Source of the DNA: Oegoconia quadripuncta
Taxonomy: Eukaryota; Arthropoda; Insecta; Lepidoptera; Autostichidae
Direction of reading: 5' to 3'
NCBI GenBank assembly: GCA_949316235.1
Contig: OX438754.1
Span: forward strand, 7,797,501-7,861,500
Length of the DNA: 64,000 bases
Notes under the pieces: generated by a model
Database searches by the model: none
Told to the model about the DNA's origin: nothing
Seen by the model: the letters and a program-made list of their open reading frames with translations, nothing else
Shown here: positions 21,701 to 32,754 of the stretch, one piece after another
Position numbering within the stretch: the first letter of the stretch is position 1
Layout of the letters: each line of letters starts with the position of its first letter
Position numbers and translations under genes: made by a program

Positions 21701-24700
21701 TCGCCATCGCACAAAAATTATCATGGAGATTAGCAACCACGGATAATACTAATAACTTTTTTTAACCGACTTCAAAAAAGGAGGAGGTTCTGTATTATTT
21801 ATGTATGTACATCGATTAGTCCGAGATTTTTAAGCCGATTTACGTCGGTGTGATTATCAACAATAAATATGACAAATCGAAGATCATCAGGTCGAGCTGG
21901 TATACCCCAAGTGCCCACCTAACCTGTAGGAGCGAGAAGGTTCGCCATCGCACAAAAATTATCATGGAGATTAGCAACCACGGATAAATACTAATAACTT
22001 TTTTTAACCAACTTCAAAAAAGGAGGAGGTTCTGTAATCTTTATGTATGTACATCGATTAGTCCGACATTTTTAGGCCGATTTACGTGATTATAAGGCCG
22101 TGCCTGCGCTCACGCTGCTCAGCGGACTCCTCGGCAAGCCGATCGTGTATAAAACCGAGTCTATGCTCGTTCTGTTCTGGAGTTTCCTGGCGAATACGTG
22201 ATTTAACGTAATCTTTCATAGCTACTAGACGTACTCGGCGAGCTTCGGGCGTCTCCTGGGAACGCGAAATTGCGTTCCGTGAGGCATTTTTTTCAAGCCG
22301 TAGTACCCTTTCAGTTTCGGTTTCTTTTGACCGACAGTTCTTTAAACGAGCAGCACCTTTCGTAGGCCTGCCCATATTGGTCAATTAATATATTTTATTA
22401 TTTTGTAATGTCTGACCAGACACTAAAAAGAATTAAATAAAAAAGGATTTAAAAAAAACGACTTCAAAAAACCCGGAAAAAATAATTTAATTAAACTACT
22501 GCAATATTAATAACTGAAAAGTATGAAATAAAAAACCAGAGCAGAATGTTCTTTAGAGATAAATATACACTATTATATATAATGAGAATACAATACAATT
22601 TATATGCTATACAATAATAGTTAGGTATAATGATCATTGAGTTCGTGGGGCACCCATTTGTCAAGCTTTTTTACCTTGCCAATTTGACGCAAATTGACCA
22701 ATATTGTTTTGACGCTAACGTCGAAAGCTGCTGCTAATTCAGCCGTAAATTGTGTATCATCAGCTTTTTGGAATAGCATCCATCAGCAATCACATCAATT
22801 ATCGGTATACCGTTTTTCCTAAGGCTTCCTTCTGCTATCGCAAAATTTCTTTCTTTTTCCCCTGCTTTCTTCATAGTTTCTTGAGCAACCCTTTGCCAAT
22901 TTCTGGACAGAACGTCATGTTGGGTTTGGTATTTTTTATTTGAAATAAGAGGTAGATTTATTGCCGTAGAAAACTCTTTCAAATGTGAATGACCACCACC
23001 AATAGATATTATGCCTGCTATGGCACAACTATTGACATCTAAGTAATCATCCTCCGGATAATCATTTTCTATATGAAACTTTAAATTGCACATTCTACAC
23101 ACGAAAGTAAATTTAGAGATGAGCCCATCTTGTTTTTCGTTTATTAAATCGATAGTATTCAGATTACAGCCAAGAGGTCCGTTCAAATTTCTTGCAATTT
23201 TTTATAAAAATGCGAGTTGGCTACAAACCGCCGACAGATGCAGATTTCTTATTCCGTATTCTGATCACTTGTAATCTGATAAGGCTGAAACAGAAAACTT
23301 TCGTTATTATTTTATTAGTTAATATTATATTTACCGACTACGGCCCATTATTATTATTATTTCGTCTTTGGCCTAAGTGTTTCTCAAAAAACAAGACAAT
23401 AAGGCGGTCATCACGAAAAAAATACTTTTTAGTCATATTTTCCGTAGTCAGGAATTAGTTTTTGTCTTTTATTTCATATATTATATAGCGCATTTGACGT
23501 TAGTTTGACATTTAGTTGACCATTCAGGTTACTAAGCCATTAGTTAGTACATACCTCTTCATCTTTTTTTTTTCTGAACACCTTGTGCCTCAATGTCGTA
23601 CCTGTCATTAAAAGATAATATTATTGAAACACTTCAGGAAAACTTTTTGAATAAAATCTGTTAGCTTTAATGTTTTATTTTTTATTTTTTTCGTAATAGG
23701 TACATCCTATACATACACTCTGCAACGTTTGTCGGGTTAATTTTGTTAGACCTTATATATTATGATGGCCGAATCTGTGATTTTCGTAAGTCTATGGTAA
23801 TTCTCAATAGATTATTTTAGCGGTTGAAAGGAATTTATTTGTTTTTTTTTTATATAATTTTTATTATATGTCCCATTGGCAATCATTTTATAAAAATCTC
23901 AAAGTTACCTATGCTTTTGTTTTATGATGACCTTTACATATTTCTTTCGACAAGGTTTGTTTTTGGTCAAAAATAACAATATTGCCTATTATCTATTTCA
24001 GAAATCCTAGATACTGGTAAAAATAATAATTTTACTCACTCTTGCAAAACAAGTCCGGTTGATGACTCTTCAGGGCCCAAATGATTTTTAGAACTGAAAA
24101 TCAAAGAATTGTAGTACGTCAGCACCTAGGAATATGTAATGACGTAAAGTACACAGCCATGCACAAAAATGAAATTTTTGATAAATATCACTTAGACATG
24201 TAAAAAAAGATTACAGGATTTATTTAGACATACAATAAATAAAAGCAAATAAAATAAAAAAGACAAGAAAAGTACTGGGATCGATCCAGCACGACGAAAT
24301 TCAAGCGACAAGCCCAAGTCGACTGAGCCAAACGTCTTACATAAGCGGTGACGAAAAAAGGTACCTATACATCCCGTATCAGTAGACGCAACTACAAAAT
24401 AGTGAAAACATAATTATGGTTGCGTTTTATAAATTTGGTGTTTCATGTACATACTTAATTAATTAAAAAGAGATATAATATTTTATTATACTTACTTTAC
24501 AACCTTCATCATGTGTTTCTGATTTCTTTTATATTGCCGTTTCTTCGGTTTTGTTTTTTTTTCGAGTCCATTTTCTATTATTAACTTTACCAACTTATTT
24601 ATTTACAACTGTGATTACCTACCTAATAAATAAAATTATTTACACACATACAAAATTTTACCCTAATTAAATAAACAAAACAAGAAAAAGAAAGTCCTGA

Positions 24701-27700
24701 ATATGAATATGAAAAAAAGTTCGAATATTTGGGAGAGCGTCTCAGCGCACAACACAGGTCCATCCAGCAACATAAAAATAAGATTTCATGTATTTTTAGA
24801 TGCTACTTTGCAATTAAATTCTATCGAGAGAAGATTGTGTAATTATGTTTTGAAAACATGAATCATGTCAGAAATATGATCAATTTTACCTATAACTTTT
24901 TTTATAATGATACGAGCTATATGCTTTACAAAAAATGATAATCTTTCAACGCAATTGGCTGCTGTCAGCCTCTTAAACTGAAAACACTTGCGCTTCGAAT
25001 ACTGGTGGACATAGATTTAATCACCTTCAAAATGTTGTATGGTTGTTCAAACCATCAAGTTTTAGTTTTAAACAACTTTCGCTAAGGACATGCAACCCTC
25101 TAACTTTTCCTATAAATAATCATATTCTCTAAAATATGTCATCGGCAAGTTAAATATGCATACATCACTATATTAGTAGCAAATAAGTCACATAATAATA
25201 TAAATTCCCTTATCAGAACTGATTCATAATTATATCATTATCTACTTATATCTCTAAGTGACAAACAATAATATGATAAAACAGAATAGGTCAAGAAGGA
25301 AACAACTATTTTATTATTACGTACCAACTCGGTTGACGCATTTGGGGGCACCCAGTCGAGCTTCACGAGTTTGTCAGTTATACCGGGAATTTTTATCAGG
25401 GGCACTGGAAAGAAATAAATTTTAAATGCATTTTTCGACTGGATTTGACCACAATCTCACGTGACAAAGTGGTGGAAGATGAAGCATACGATCTCTAATT
25501 GTCTATTCCCTCGTAAACTTGAACATCTCATAGAATTTAGGTAAACTGATGAAATATGGAAAATTATTGAAGTAACAAATCAAGGACCTACAAAATCAGA
25601 TGTCTCATAAAACTGAAGAGTTTATCTGTTATGCCAGGTTTTATGAAATATTATTTCAAAAATCAAACAGTAGTAAAAAAATATATACATATTTTTTTTT
25701 ACTATGAATGACAGATTATACGGCAACAAAATATTCAAGAGCAGTAACAAAATATGTTTGCTGAACATGTTAGCAAAACATTGCAGTCTCCTGCGACTCT
25801 TAAACAGAAACAAACAAGCCGCCCTCAATTTTCGCAAGCAACGATGAAAGGAAAAATACCCCCCTCCCGCATGCGAACGCGGGGATGTTTTCCGTCCACT
25901 ATGGATAATATGTTCGCTTGTCTTTGCTAACAAAACAGTTAGGCCATGCTCATAGTTGATTAGAATAACATGTTGTTAGACAACCATAAAAACACGTCAT
26001 ACAAGACCCGGCTGAAGAGTTAAGCCCATCATACACGACGAGGATAATATGTATTTTATACTGGTCCTTGTCTTTTTCCCAGAGCTATATGAAAGAGAGA
26101 GCCTCTGATCTTAAGATATCTTTTGAGATATTACGATATATTTGGCGTATACTTATTTCGTATGGTATATCTCCCAGTTTCATGGGTAACATAACGCTTC
26201 GTATGAGTGAGCAAGCAATATCTTAAGGTAGTATCGGCACCGTGTGTTATCTGCTTTATTGTTATTATTTAATATATAATATTATTCTCACATGGAGCTT
26301 TCTTTGGTTTGGAGGTGCCCAGGAGCTCAAACTGCGCCCATCCCGATAGATCATCGTCCTGTACATCGTGTACATCCTTACTGCAATGGCAGGAGCGGCA
26401 TACCTTTCGCCAGAAATGCAGATCTAAGCCAGGGCATGATGGACCTGTAAATAGAAATTAGTAGCAATAACAATAATGTATTTTTTTTCTCTATCACAAA
26501 GATAAGTTTTATCAAGCCAATGAAATAAATTAACAGTAAACAAAAGCTAAGTACTACTTTTACAAAATGTTTAATCTGTGACTGGGCATTGCTCGGGAAT
26601 GTGAATGAACCAACTTTACATGATGAAATATGGTCTCCACTATGTTACTTTCTTTCCTATTTGTACCCTGAAAAGTTTAGAATAGATTTGGGCCATACAT
26701 ACCTTTCAAAAGCAATATAGCGGAAGGGCTTATGACTAATTAGTGATGAGTTGTTACATCGCTGGCCTAGGAGTGGAAGAAAAATACAGAATGTGCCAGC
26801 AACAAGCGTTGGCGTCAGGCAGACGGCCGGCTATAAAACACTGCCAAAACCTCTACAACATGACATGAGTTTAAGAATTGTGCGCCATAGGGTTAGGGCG
26901 TACCCCGGAGGCGACGCGCAAAAACAGCACCCAGCGAATGTGAAAAATGGACAAGGGTTGTTGCATCAGGGACGGGTGCAACGTAAAAAGCGAGTCCAGG
27001 ATGTACGACTTAGGTATGCAAATAGGAATGTTGGAACGATGACCGGAAGAGGAAAAGTGTTAGCGGATCTTTTAGTCAGGAGACGGATAAATGTGGTGTG
27101 TTTGCATGAAACGAAGTGAAAGGGTGTGGGATACAAGTTTTTATATTGTGGTAGTGATGGCAAGAGGAATGGAGTGGGAGTTGCTTTAGATAGTGAAATG
27201 AAAGAAATGATAGGCTGATAGCAATGAAATTATTATTAGGGGACAAGGTAATGAAGTGTGTATGCAACTGATTCTGATTGAGGTCAAATTGGAATATTGG
27301 TAAAGAATTTTTCAAAAGCTTCTGCAATTTGATTTTTAATTTTTAGTCTAATATCGATGTTGACTTTTCCAATTTCGCTATTTATAATTTTCCAAGGAGT
27401 CTTTACTACGTCTGCACTATTTTTTATTTTGTTATTTTTAAATTTTGCATTTGCTGTGGCACAAGCTGGATTGACATAGGGCAAAATAGGTTTATCTCAT
27501 TAAATTACCAACTTTTTATTTTATGCCTATCAGGCATCCTCGTAGATGCCTGAATACTGAAAGTTCTTTGAAAATGAAATACTAAACAAACTAGCAAGTT
27601 ATTAGTTTTATTATATATTTTCAAAATAGCGTCCATTCACGTCAATACTGCACATGCTAAATCCAATGGAACCACTGGGAAAAGCACTTTGCCCACTCGT

Positions 27701-28179
27701 CCTTAGGGGTCTCTTCGACGGCCTTTTGAAACGCAGACACTGCTTCCTCAGTGTCCATAAAACGTTTTCCTCAAAGTTTTTCTTTTATTTTCGGGAATAA
27801 ATAAAAATCGCAAGGTGCGAGGTCAAAAGAAATTCAACATAGTCTGCTAATGGCTTCACCAATAAAAGAAGTGAATCTAAATGGGTACTAATTTCCCATA
27901 AATCATAGCTACAGGATACAAGATGTTCTTCAGTACCTAAGAAAATTTGTTATTATGTGCTGCTCGATCAGCAGACCCTCCGACTCGAAAGATGGATCTC
28001 CCTTGCCTTGGTTGCACTACACTATTATTAAGAATAAAAGATCTCTCACCACAAGAGTTACATGGAGCGCCAGCCCCGCTGTCATGGCCCAATCTAGCTT
28101 TACTTAGTTTTTCACGCTGGCTTTCGAGCTTTGATAACCAAGCCGGCGCCTCCGGAGTCTCTACACATGAGTCACCCAT
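17152..28179 (-). CDS. Tes: Testin (Tes), five coding exons
   Basis: Joined exons, 5' to 3': 28179-28050, 26444-26292, 25404-25325, 20783-20625, 18747-17152. Phases at the junctions are 1, 1, 0, 0 and match on both sides. The product is about 705 residues: a Cys-rich testin N-terminal region ([14 protein letters not shown], about 50-70), a PET domain spanning exons 3-5 (about 110-190), a long low-complexity linker with PPPPLP (about 437), and three LIM domains at about 516-571, 582-637 and 644-701. Testins are cytoplasmic adaptors at focal adhesions and actin structures. The mammalian protein is about 420 residues, so the linker is greatly expanded here. Introns hold transposon debris. The ATG at 28179 is chosen because the N terminus aligns with testins. 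A first non-coding exon cannot be excluded. Confidence 0.93.
18797..19065 (+). mobile_element. Decayed tRNA-derived SINE in Tes intron 4
   Basis: CCTCAGTGAGGC and GGTCGAGAGTTCGTATCCC correspond to degenerate A and B boxes. It ends in a TTTC repeat tract (19037-19065). Confidence 0.5.
19066..20104. other. Tes intron 4, mostly unassigned
   Basis: Positions 19200-19450 hold repeated near-palindromic GGCCGCTAATTATAATTAGC sequence that looks like a decayed MITE. No coding exon is seen. Confidence 0.4.
20105..20453. repeat. Inverted repeat flanking a LINE 3' fragment
   Basis: About 79 bp at 20105-20184 is the reverse complement of 20375-20453 (both hold GACCGAAGAACGGTTGAT or its complement). The loop holds a LINE 3' tail. 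It is within Tes intron 4. Confidence 0.65.
20225..20374 (+). mobile_element. LINE 3' tail fragment
   Basis: GGTTTGCTGGAAGCGATCTC through a TAAATAAATAAATAA tail matches the 3' end of the longer LINE at 37898-39645 (opposite orientation). Only the 3' UTR-like end is present. Confidence 0.65.
20625..20783 (-). CDS. Tes: Tes exon 4: core of the PET domain
   Basis: The 159 bp (53 codons, phase 0 at both ends) encode the PET core with [11 protein letters not shown]. The acceptor is TTTCTAG before 20783 and the donor GTAAAT after 20625. The exon is much more GC-rich than its surroundings. Confidence 0.9.
20800..21330. other. Tes intron 3, unassigned part
   Basis: No gene. Frames here lack recognisable domains. 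Confidence 0.4.
21605..22080. repeat. Tandem pair of a 240 bp repeat
   Basis: The unit starting TCGGTGTGATTATCAGCAAT (21605-21843) is followed by a close copy (21844-22080). Both contain ACTTCAAAAAAGGAGGAGG. The arrangement is directly upstream (in its own orientation, downstream) of a Helitron-like coding fragment, so it may be part of that element. Confidence 0.6.
22082..22384 (-). pseudogene. Helitron-type N-terminal fragment with STPR-like repeats
   Basis: The 100-codon frame has repeats of about 23 residues of the form [15 protein letters not shown] and [12 protein letters not shown], rich in Arg, Glu and Asn. This pattern matches the STPR repeats found in fibroin-modulator-binding proteins and at the N terminus of many insect Helitron helicase proteins. 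No Rep or helicase domain follows, so it is a fragment. It lies in Tes intron 3. Alternative: a remnant of a cellular STPR protein gene. Confidence 0.5.
22385..22733. other. AT-rich intron DNA
   Basis: Sequence around 22680-22750 may still belong to the Mutator-like fragment to its right (minus strand), but is too decayed to call. Confidence 0.35.
22734..23290 (-). pseudogene. Mutator-like transposase domain fragment
   Basis: The frame 23186-22734 carries [20 protein letters not shown] and [16 protein letters not shown], matching the domain order of the Mutator-like transposase found widely in insect genomes, in which an Asp in the VADG-type motif is part of the active site. Another frame just upstream (to about 23290) continues the match, so at least one frameshift is present. 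Only part of the protein is there. It lies in Tes intron 3. Confidence 0.55.
23300..24195. other. Tes intron 3, unassigned
   Basis: AT-rich with no exon-like segments recognised. Confidence 0.4.
24200..24362 (-). mobile_element. tRNA-derived SINE remnant
   Basis: The complement reads GTTTGGCTCAGTCGACTTGG (A box) then GGATCGATCCCAG (B box). It looks like a third SINE head type, in Tes intron 3 and in the same orientation as the gene. Confidence 0.5.
24363..25324. other. Tes intron 3, unassigned
   Basis: AT-rich; no gene or repeat recognised. Confidence 0.4.
25325..25404 (-). CDS. Tes: Tes exon 3: start of the PET domain
   Basis: The 80 bp lie between acceptor ATTTCTTTCCAG and donor GTACGT and encode 26 full codons including [12 protein letters not shown], the conserved WxPP opening of PET domains. 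Confidence 0.88.
25405..26291. other. Tes intron 2, unassigned
   Basis: A 103-codon minus-strand frame at 25622-25933 has no known features and I do not regard it as a gene. Nothing else is seen. Confidence 0.4.
26292..26444 (-). CDS. Tes: Tes exon 2: Cys-rich testin region
   Basis: The 153 bp lie between acceptor TATTTACAG and donor GTGAGA. They encode [16 protein letters not shown], nearly the same as the testin signature. It enters in phase 1 and leaves in phase 1. Confidence 0.9.
26740..27290 (+). pseudogene. RTE-type LINE endonuclease fragment
   Basis: The frame ending at 27119 contains [20 protein letters not shown] and VVCLHETK, the start of an apurinic endonuclease domain of RTE-type LINEs (NxxT and QETK-like motifs). 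The Trp codon after ETK is TGA, after which another segment of the same domain continues to about 27210. Truncated and inactive, in Tes intron 1. Confidence 0.65.
27284..27484 (-). pseudogene. LINE inter-domain fragment
   Basis: The frame includes [14 protein letters not shown] and AEAFEKFF, resembling the segment between endonuclease and reverse transcriptase in jockey-like LINEs. It is abutted head to head by the RTE-type fragment. Confidence 0.45.
27600..27845 (-). pseudogene. mariner transposase C-terminal fragment
   Basis: The minus-strand translation gives [17 protein letters not shown], a stop, then [12 protein letters not shown], another stop and an N-G-YFE-like end. This is the C-terminal part of a mariner transposase including the final catalytic Asp region. 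It has at least two stops. In Tes intron 1. Confidence 0.65.
28050..28179 (-). CDS. Tes: Tes exon 1: start codon and N terminus
   Basis: Encodes 43 residues plus one base, with [16 protein letters not shown] aligning to the testin N terminus. The donor is GTGAGA directly after 28050. Upstream sequence on the minus strand gives no in-frame extension that looks conserved. Confidence 0.88.
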
Positions 28180-29175
28180 CTATATCACCACAAAATATAT
28201 TGTGTTAAAAATTGTATGACTTCATTAAACAAACAGAACTAATTAATTATTATAATTAAACTAGAAACCTAAATTACCTCCAGCCAGTTCGAATAGCTAA
28301 GCCTAAAAAATAAAAAAATAATAAACGAAAACAAACACGAACGACCAACCTACGCGTATCCCTATTAATATTACTTTACTCTTTTTTTTTTTATGGCCTT
28401 TGATATCGTGCCATATTGACACAATAAATTCTGCCAATGATAACGTAGAGGAAAAGTCACGGGAAACTTTACTCTTTGGTATCTATATAGCAGCATGGAC
28501 TTATTGGTATAGCAGTGTCTCCAACTCTCTGTGTCAAAATTACGATGTTACCAGTCCAAAATTACGGTATATCGCAAAAAAATTCGGAAAACTATAAATT
28601 ATAAATATGATAAAACTACGATAGATATCCAGGATAAAAAATTCTTTAAAGCTTTTATTATTTAATTTTCCTACGTATGTTCTCATCGTCTAATTATTTT
28701 AATTCAACTTAGAAAGATATAATTTTACTTTGTTGTAGTAGAAAATCAGCAGATTAATAGATAGCTACAATTTTTTATCCGTGTGTTTAATGACATCTAC
28801 AATAATGCCATACTAGTTCCGATGTTACCTACTGAACAGACAATTCGATGGCAAATTGGATTTGAATGTTGGAGAATTAAAAAATAACTAGTAGGTATTA
28901 AAAACAACACACACAAAAAATTGCAGCAGTGTAATGTAATATTGTAACCACTGTTTATATTATTATATTCTTAATATGACTAAAATATTACATACCTACA
29001 ACAGAGAACAAACAATAAGTCATGTACAAAGTTGGACAATAAGGTACACGAATGCCTAGATTCAAAATCTAAAATATTCCAAATAAACCACTGCTTACAA
29101 ACCAATTCTCATTGTTACAAACCAGAAAAAATACGTTTGCTCGATGGTAAGAGATTAAAAAACAATAAAATCTTC
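28180..29175. other. Upstream flank of Tes; no gene recognised
   Basis: Should contain the Tes promoter and 5' UTR but no clear TATA or initiator can be singled out. A segment around 28470-28600 has inverted similarity to 31540-31700. Confidence 0.4.
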
Positions 29176-29696
29176 AAAGGACTTGTCCGCGTTTTATATG
29201 GAGGGTGGTTTTTTATTCCGAGTAAATTCCGACCGGGTTGGTACTACACTGATATTAAAGGTACAAAAATGTAGATCGTAAAACCGCTTTAAAATGAATT
29301 TTGCACACCTCCGTTTTTATAAAATAAATTAATGAAATAACTATGGTGGAATTATTTTGCGATGCCATTGGCAACACTGGCGACTATTTACTCCACAAAA
29401 AATCGATCACGACGATCAATAAAGCAAATCGATTATTAAAACAAAAAAAATTAAAACGATTATTAAGGAAAATATTATAACCTATTTCAATGTAGTACTG
29501 AAGTATAAATTCTACATCAAATCGAGCACTGAAAGATCGAATTATAAGTCACCGAAATATTTTTTTTTATTATGACCTGGGTTTCTAGCAAAAATTGTTT
29601 TAAACAACCTCTTAACAGTTATATATAAAATAATTTTTGTCTTTATCTTTATAATTACATTTGATAGATTTGTATGAAATCATACACAAGGATATA

Positions 29697-30687
29697 CAGG
29701 GCGTCCCAAAGTTATGGGACATGAAGGGGAAGTACCTTAAATATTGTAGATAGTGAATTTTGCTCAAAGAAGACTTTATGTTATTTTTAAAAGTTAGTAA
29801 TTCTGCATTCATAGATTTTCTAAAAATTACTTGCTTCGGCTGGGAATCGAACCGACTTAAATGTGAAAAAAAAAACACCCTACTTTTATGATGCCAATCG
29901 AAAGAATAGCTAAAAAATAATAACTCTGCCTAAGTAACATAGTATTTTAAAAGAAAGGAACAACATAAAATGATTGAGTCAAATTTCAAGAAAGTTATTT
30001 TAATTTTCCAACAAGATGGAGCTCCGGCTCATAATAGTCGGAGAGCAGCAGATTTTCTAAATGAATGTTTTCCTACATGGATTGGTACAAATGGACCGAT
30101 TAGATGGCCGGCCAGATCCCCGGACCTCACACCATTAGATTTCTTCTTTTGGGGATACGTGAAAGATATGCTATACAAAAAGCGATACGAGAACGTAGGC
30201 GAGTTGCAAACAGAATTGTGCCATATCACATCGAGTGTTCACCATAAAATGATTAGAAAATCAACAGGCAGCGGGCTCATTAAAAGATTGGCGATTTGCG
30301 TAAGACAAGAGGGATCACATTTTGAGCATTTAATTAATTAATTTACAAAAAAATACCTACTTAATTGACTACGGCAGTTTCATGTATGTTTTTTATTTGA
30401 TTAAAATGATTAATTTCACGTTGTTCCTTTCTTTTAAAATACTATGTTACTTAGGCAGAGTTATTATTTTTTAGCTATTCTTTCGATTGGCATCATAAAA
30501 GTAGGGTGTTTTTTTTTTCACATTTGAGTCGGTTCGATTCCCAGCCGAAGCAAATAATTTTTAGAAAATCTATGAATGCAGAATTACTAACTTTTAAAAA
30601 TAACATAAAGTCTTCTTTGAGCAAAATTCACTATCTACGATATTTAAGGTACTTCCCCTTCATGTCCCATAACTTTGGGACGCCCTG
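29697..30687 (+). mobile_element. Tc1/mariner-superfamily element with 268 bp TIRs
   Basis: TIRs 29697-29964 and 30420-30687 start CAGGGCGTCCCAAAGTTATG. The insertion is flanked by TA (29695-29696 and 30688-30689). The other copy of the host element has ACAAGGATATATACGTAAAT at the same place, that is, the empty site with a single TA, which proves both the boundaries and the target duplication. It is inserted in unidentified element copy 1. Confidence 0.9.
29970..30341 (+). pseudogene. DDE transposase, C-terminal half (DD41D-like)
   Basis: The 123-codon frame carries FQQDGAPAHNSRRAADFL and WPARSPDLTPLDFFFWG, the second and third catalytic Asp motifs of a DDE transposase, about 40 residues apart. 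The spacing is near that of the DD41D (rosa-like) group. The N-terminal DNA-binding region and first Asp are absent, so the element is internally deleted and probably non-autonomous. The frame itself is free of stops. Confidence 0.8.
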
Positions 30688-31474
30688 TATACGTAAATAG
30701 ATTATGATCACACCAATTATAGTGAAAGATATAAAAGACAGTAAGTTATTTATTTCTGTATTTTATGTGTTTGATAAAGTCACGATCTTTATCCCAAATG
30801 GGTTGGTCAGACATATCCCAAACACAGTGAACAAGATTTTGAAATATTTTTGAAAGATTTGAGATCATTTTGGCGTAAAAGAAAATACAGTAAAAAACAA
30901 GGAAACAAAAATTACTTGAAATTACAATTAGGTACTATGATTGGCACAAAAATCCATAAATATGATAAAAAATCACAAATATGCATAATTATATTATAAT
31001 GCACAAACAAGAACCAGCATTGTTTACCGTTATACACCGTAAAGTCTGTTGTTGAGTGACCAGCCTGTTAATGCGATTTGGTTATATTTTCGGATTGAGT
31101 GACAGGATCGAGTACCGATCAGTCAGAAATCGATACTCGATCGATTAGCCAATCTCAGATCGAACAACCCTATTGCTGTTACAAGTTTGACAATGACATT
31201 TGTTTGACAGTGGGTGGATATTGTTTTAATTAACGACGGAATGTTCGTTTCAAGGAATGAATTGCAAGAGGCTTCATTCTTTCTATAGGCCGGAGTGTTC
31301 GTTTTAAAGTAAATTGTTATGAAACTAAAAAATACATTTTCTCGAAAACGGAGGTTTCTAAAATTGTACAATTTGTACATAACAGCTGGATATTCAAATA
31401 CCTATCCAGATATATATAACTTAACCCTGTCGGAATTAATAAATATTAAAAAACCAATCTGGGACAAGTCCTTT

Positions 31475-32409
31475 TAAACTTCAACTAATATGCGAAACGT
31501 GCCTTAATGCTAAGTGCTAGTTAACTTAACGTGTGTATTTTGTGTAGCTAATCAAATTACGGTAAAATGTGGCATCGTAATGACATGTCTACGTTAGGTG
31601 GTGGATTTATAAAAAATACGGTAGGTCTACCGTAATTACGATGTGGTTGTGGGTTGGAGTTGGAGACACTGCTATATAGTTACTATTCTCTTTGGTATTT
31701 CTTTCTATTACAGCGATGATAAACACAACCCACAGAGCACAGAAACTTTTTTTTTTAATAACCGCACAGAATCTACCTTTTGAAGTGTCGCCGGCAGTCA
31801 AACAAGAAAAGTACGAACCCAATTTATACCGACCACATACCGACAAATTGTATACCGCTCGAAATGTGCGCGTAACCACTGAAAATCACGTTTTCATAGA
31901 AATACTCGAATTATAAAGCGAGAGACTTGACTGATTCCCTTAAACAACCTAATAATACCATCGTGTTCGTAATAAAATTATCTTTATTTAGATGTACATT
32001 TCAATGAGAAAACAGATGAGTCTCCCACTCCCATGTAGGCCTGACAACCTTGTGATATGACCAGGAAGAAACAGACAGACAACCTATTTTTCCCTGGTTA
32101 CTTATGCTATGTCCTCACAGTTGGTATTGAATTCTTTGAGAAAACAAATACGTAAAGAAATCAAAAAACAAAATAATTATATTTAATTAGGGATAGCCTT
32201 GACTCTTCTTGAAATCTGCTTTGGTGACATGGCGGGAGAAAAATCATCGGGTATTTTCTCAGACGAAGGAAACAATAGTCTGAGGTTATTTTGGGCAGTA
32301 TAATTCGTTCCTGGCAGCCCTGCTTTGACCATTCAAATCCAGTGTTGTCAACTTAGTTGAATTCTACTAAAACTCATGATTTGCTTGTTGCTCTTGACTA
32401 ATGGCAGGC
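31475..32409. other. Intergenic, no gene recognised
   Basis: Open frames at 31607-31916 on both strands show no known domain. The stretch 31540-31700 shares an inverted match with 28470-28620, flanking the element just described. Confidence 0.4.
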
Positions 32410-32565
32410 CTGGACCCCAATTCTCGCGCATTCGACATTTCTCTGTCGATAGACATCCATAGATCTGTCGCTTTTGCACATGCATGTAAGTGTGGAAGAG
32501 ATAGACATACCAATGTCTATCGGCAGTGGTATGTCGAACGCGCGAGAATCGGGGCCCTGGTTCAC
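32410..32565. repeat. Short foldback MITE (about 156 bp)
   Basis: The left arm CCCAATTCTCGCGCATTCGA and the right arm TCGAACGCGCGAGAATCGGG are inverted, with inner arms TCGATAGACAT and ATGTCTATCG. No coding sequence. Confidence 0.65.
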
Positions 32566-32754
32566 TCCGCAGTTTAGGTACGAAGCTACAAGTACAACGG
32601 CGGCCTCGTCCAGGCTAGTAATTCAAAGGGCTCTGCCGTGCGCCGCGCCGACTGAGTTGCCGTGTTTATTTCGTTCGTTACTCACTCACGCGCCGGCCGC
32701 CGCCCCGCGTCCTCGTATGTTTGTCGCTGAATCAATAGGTACTTATTAATTAAA

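Larger units (their letters stand above)
29176..31474 (+). mobile_element. Unidentified TIR element, copy 1 (with nested insertion)
   Basis: Ends are AAAGGACTTGTCC and its complement; the inverted similarity continues imperfectly for about 60 bp (ATTCCGACCGGGTT versus ATTCCGACAGGGTT). Without the nested 991 bp element it is about 1.3 kb. Its two parts (29176-31177 and 31178-31474) match 36748-37754 and 33953-34249 in inverted orientation. No transposase is recognised. The superfamily is unknown; no clear target duplication is visible. Confidence 0.7.

Noticed and set aside
25622..25933. 103-codon minus-strand frame in Tes intron 2
   Set aside because: No recognisable features, low-complexity hydrophobic end, no splice or expression support.
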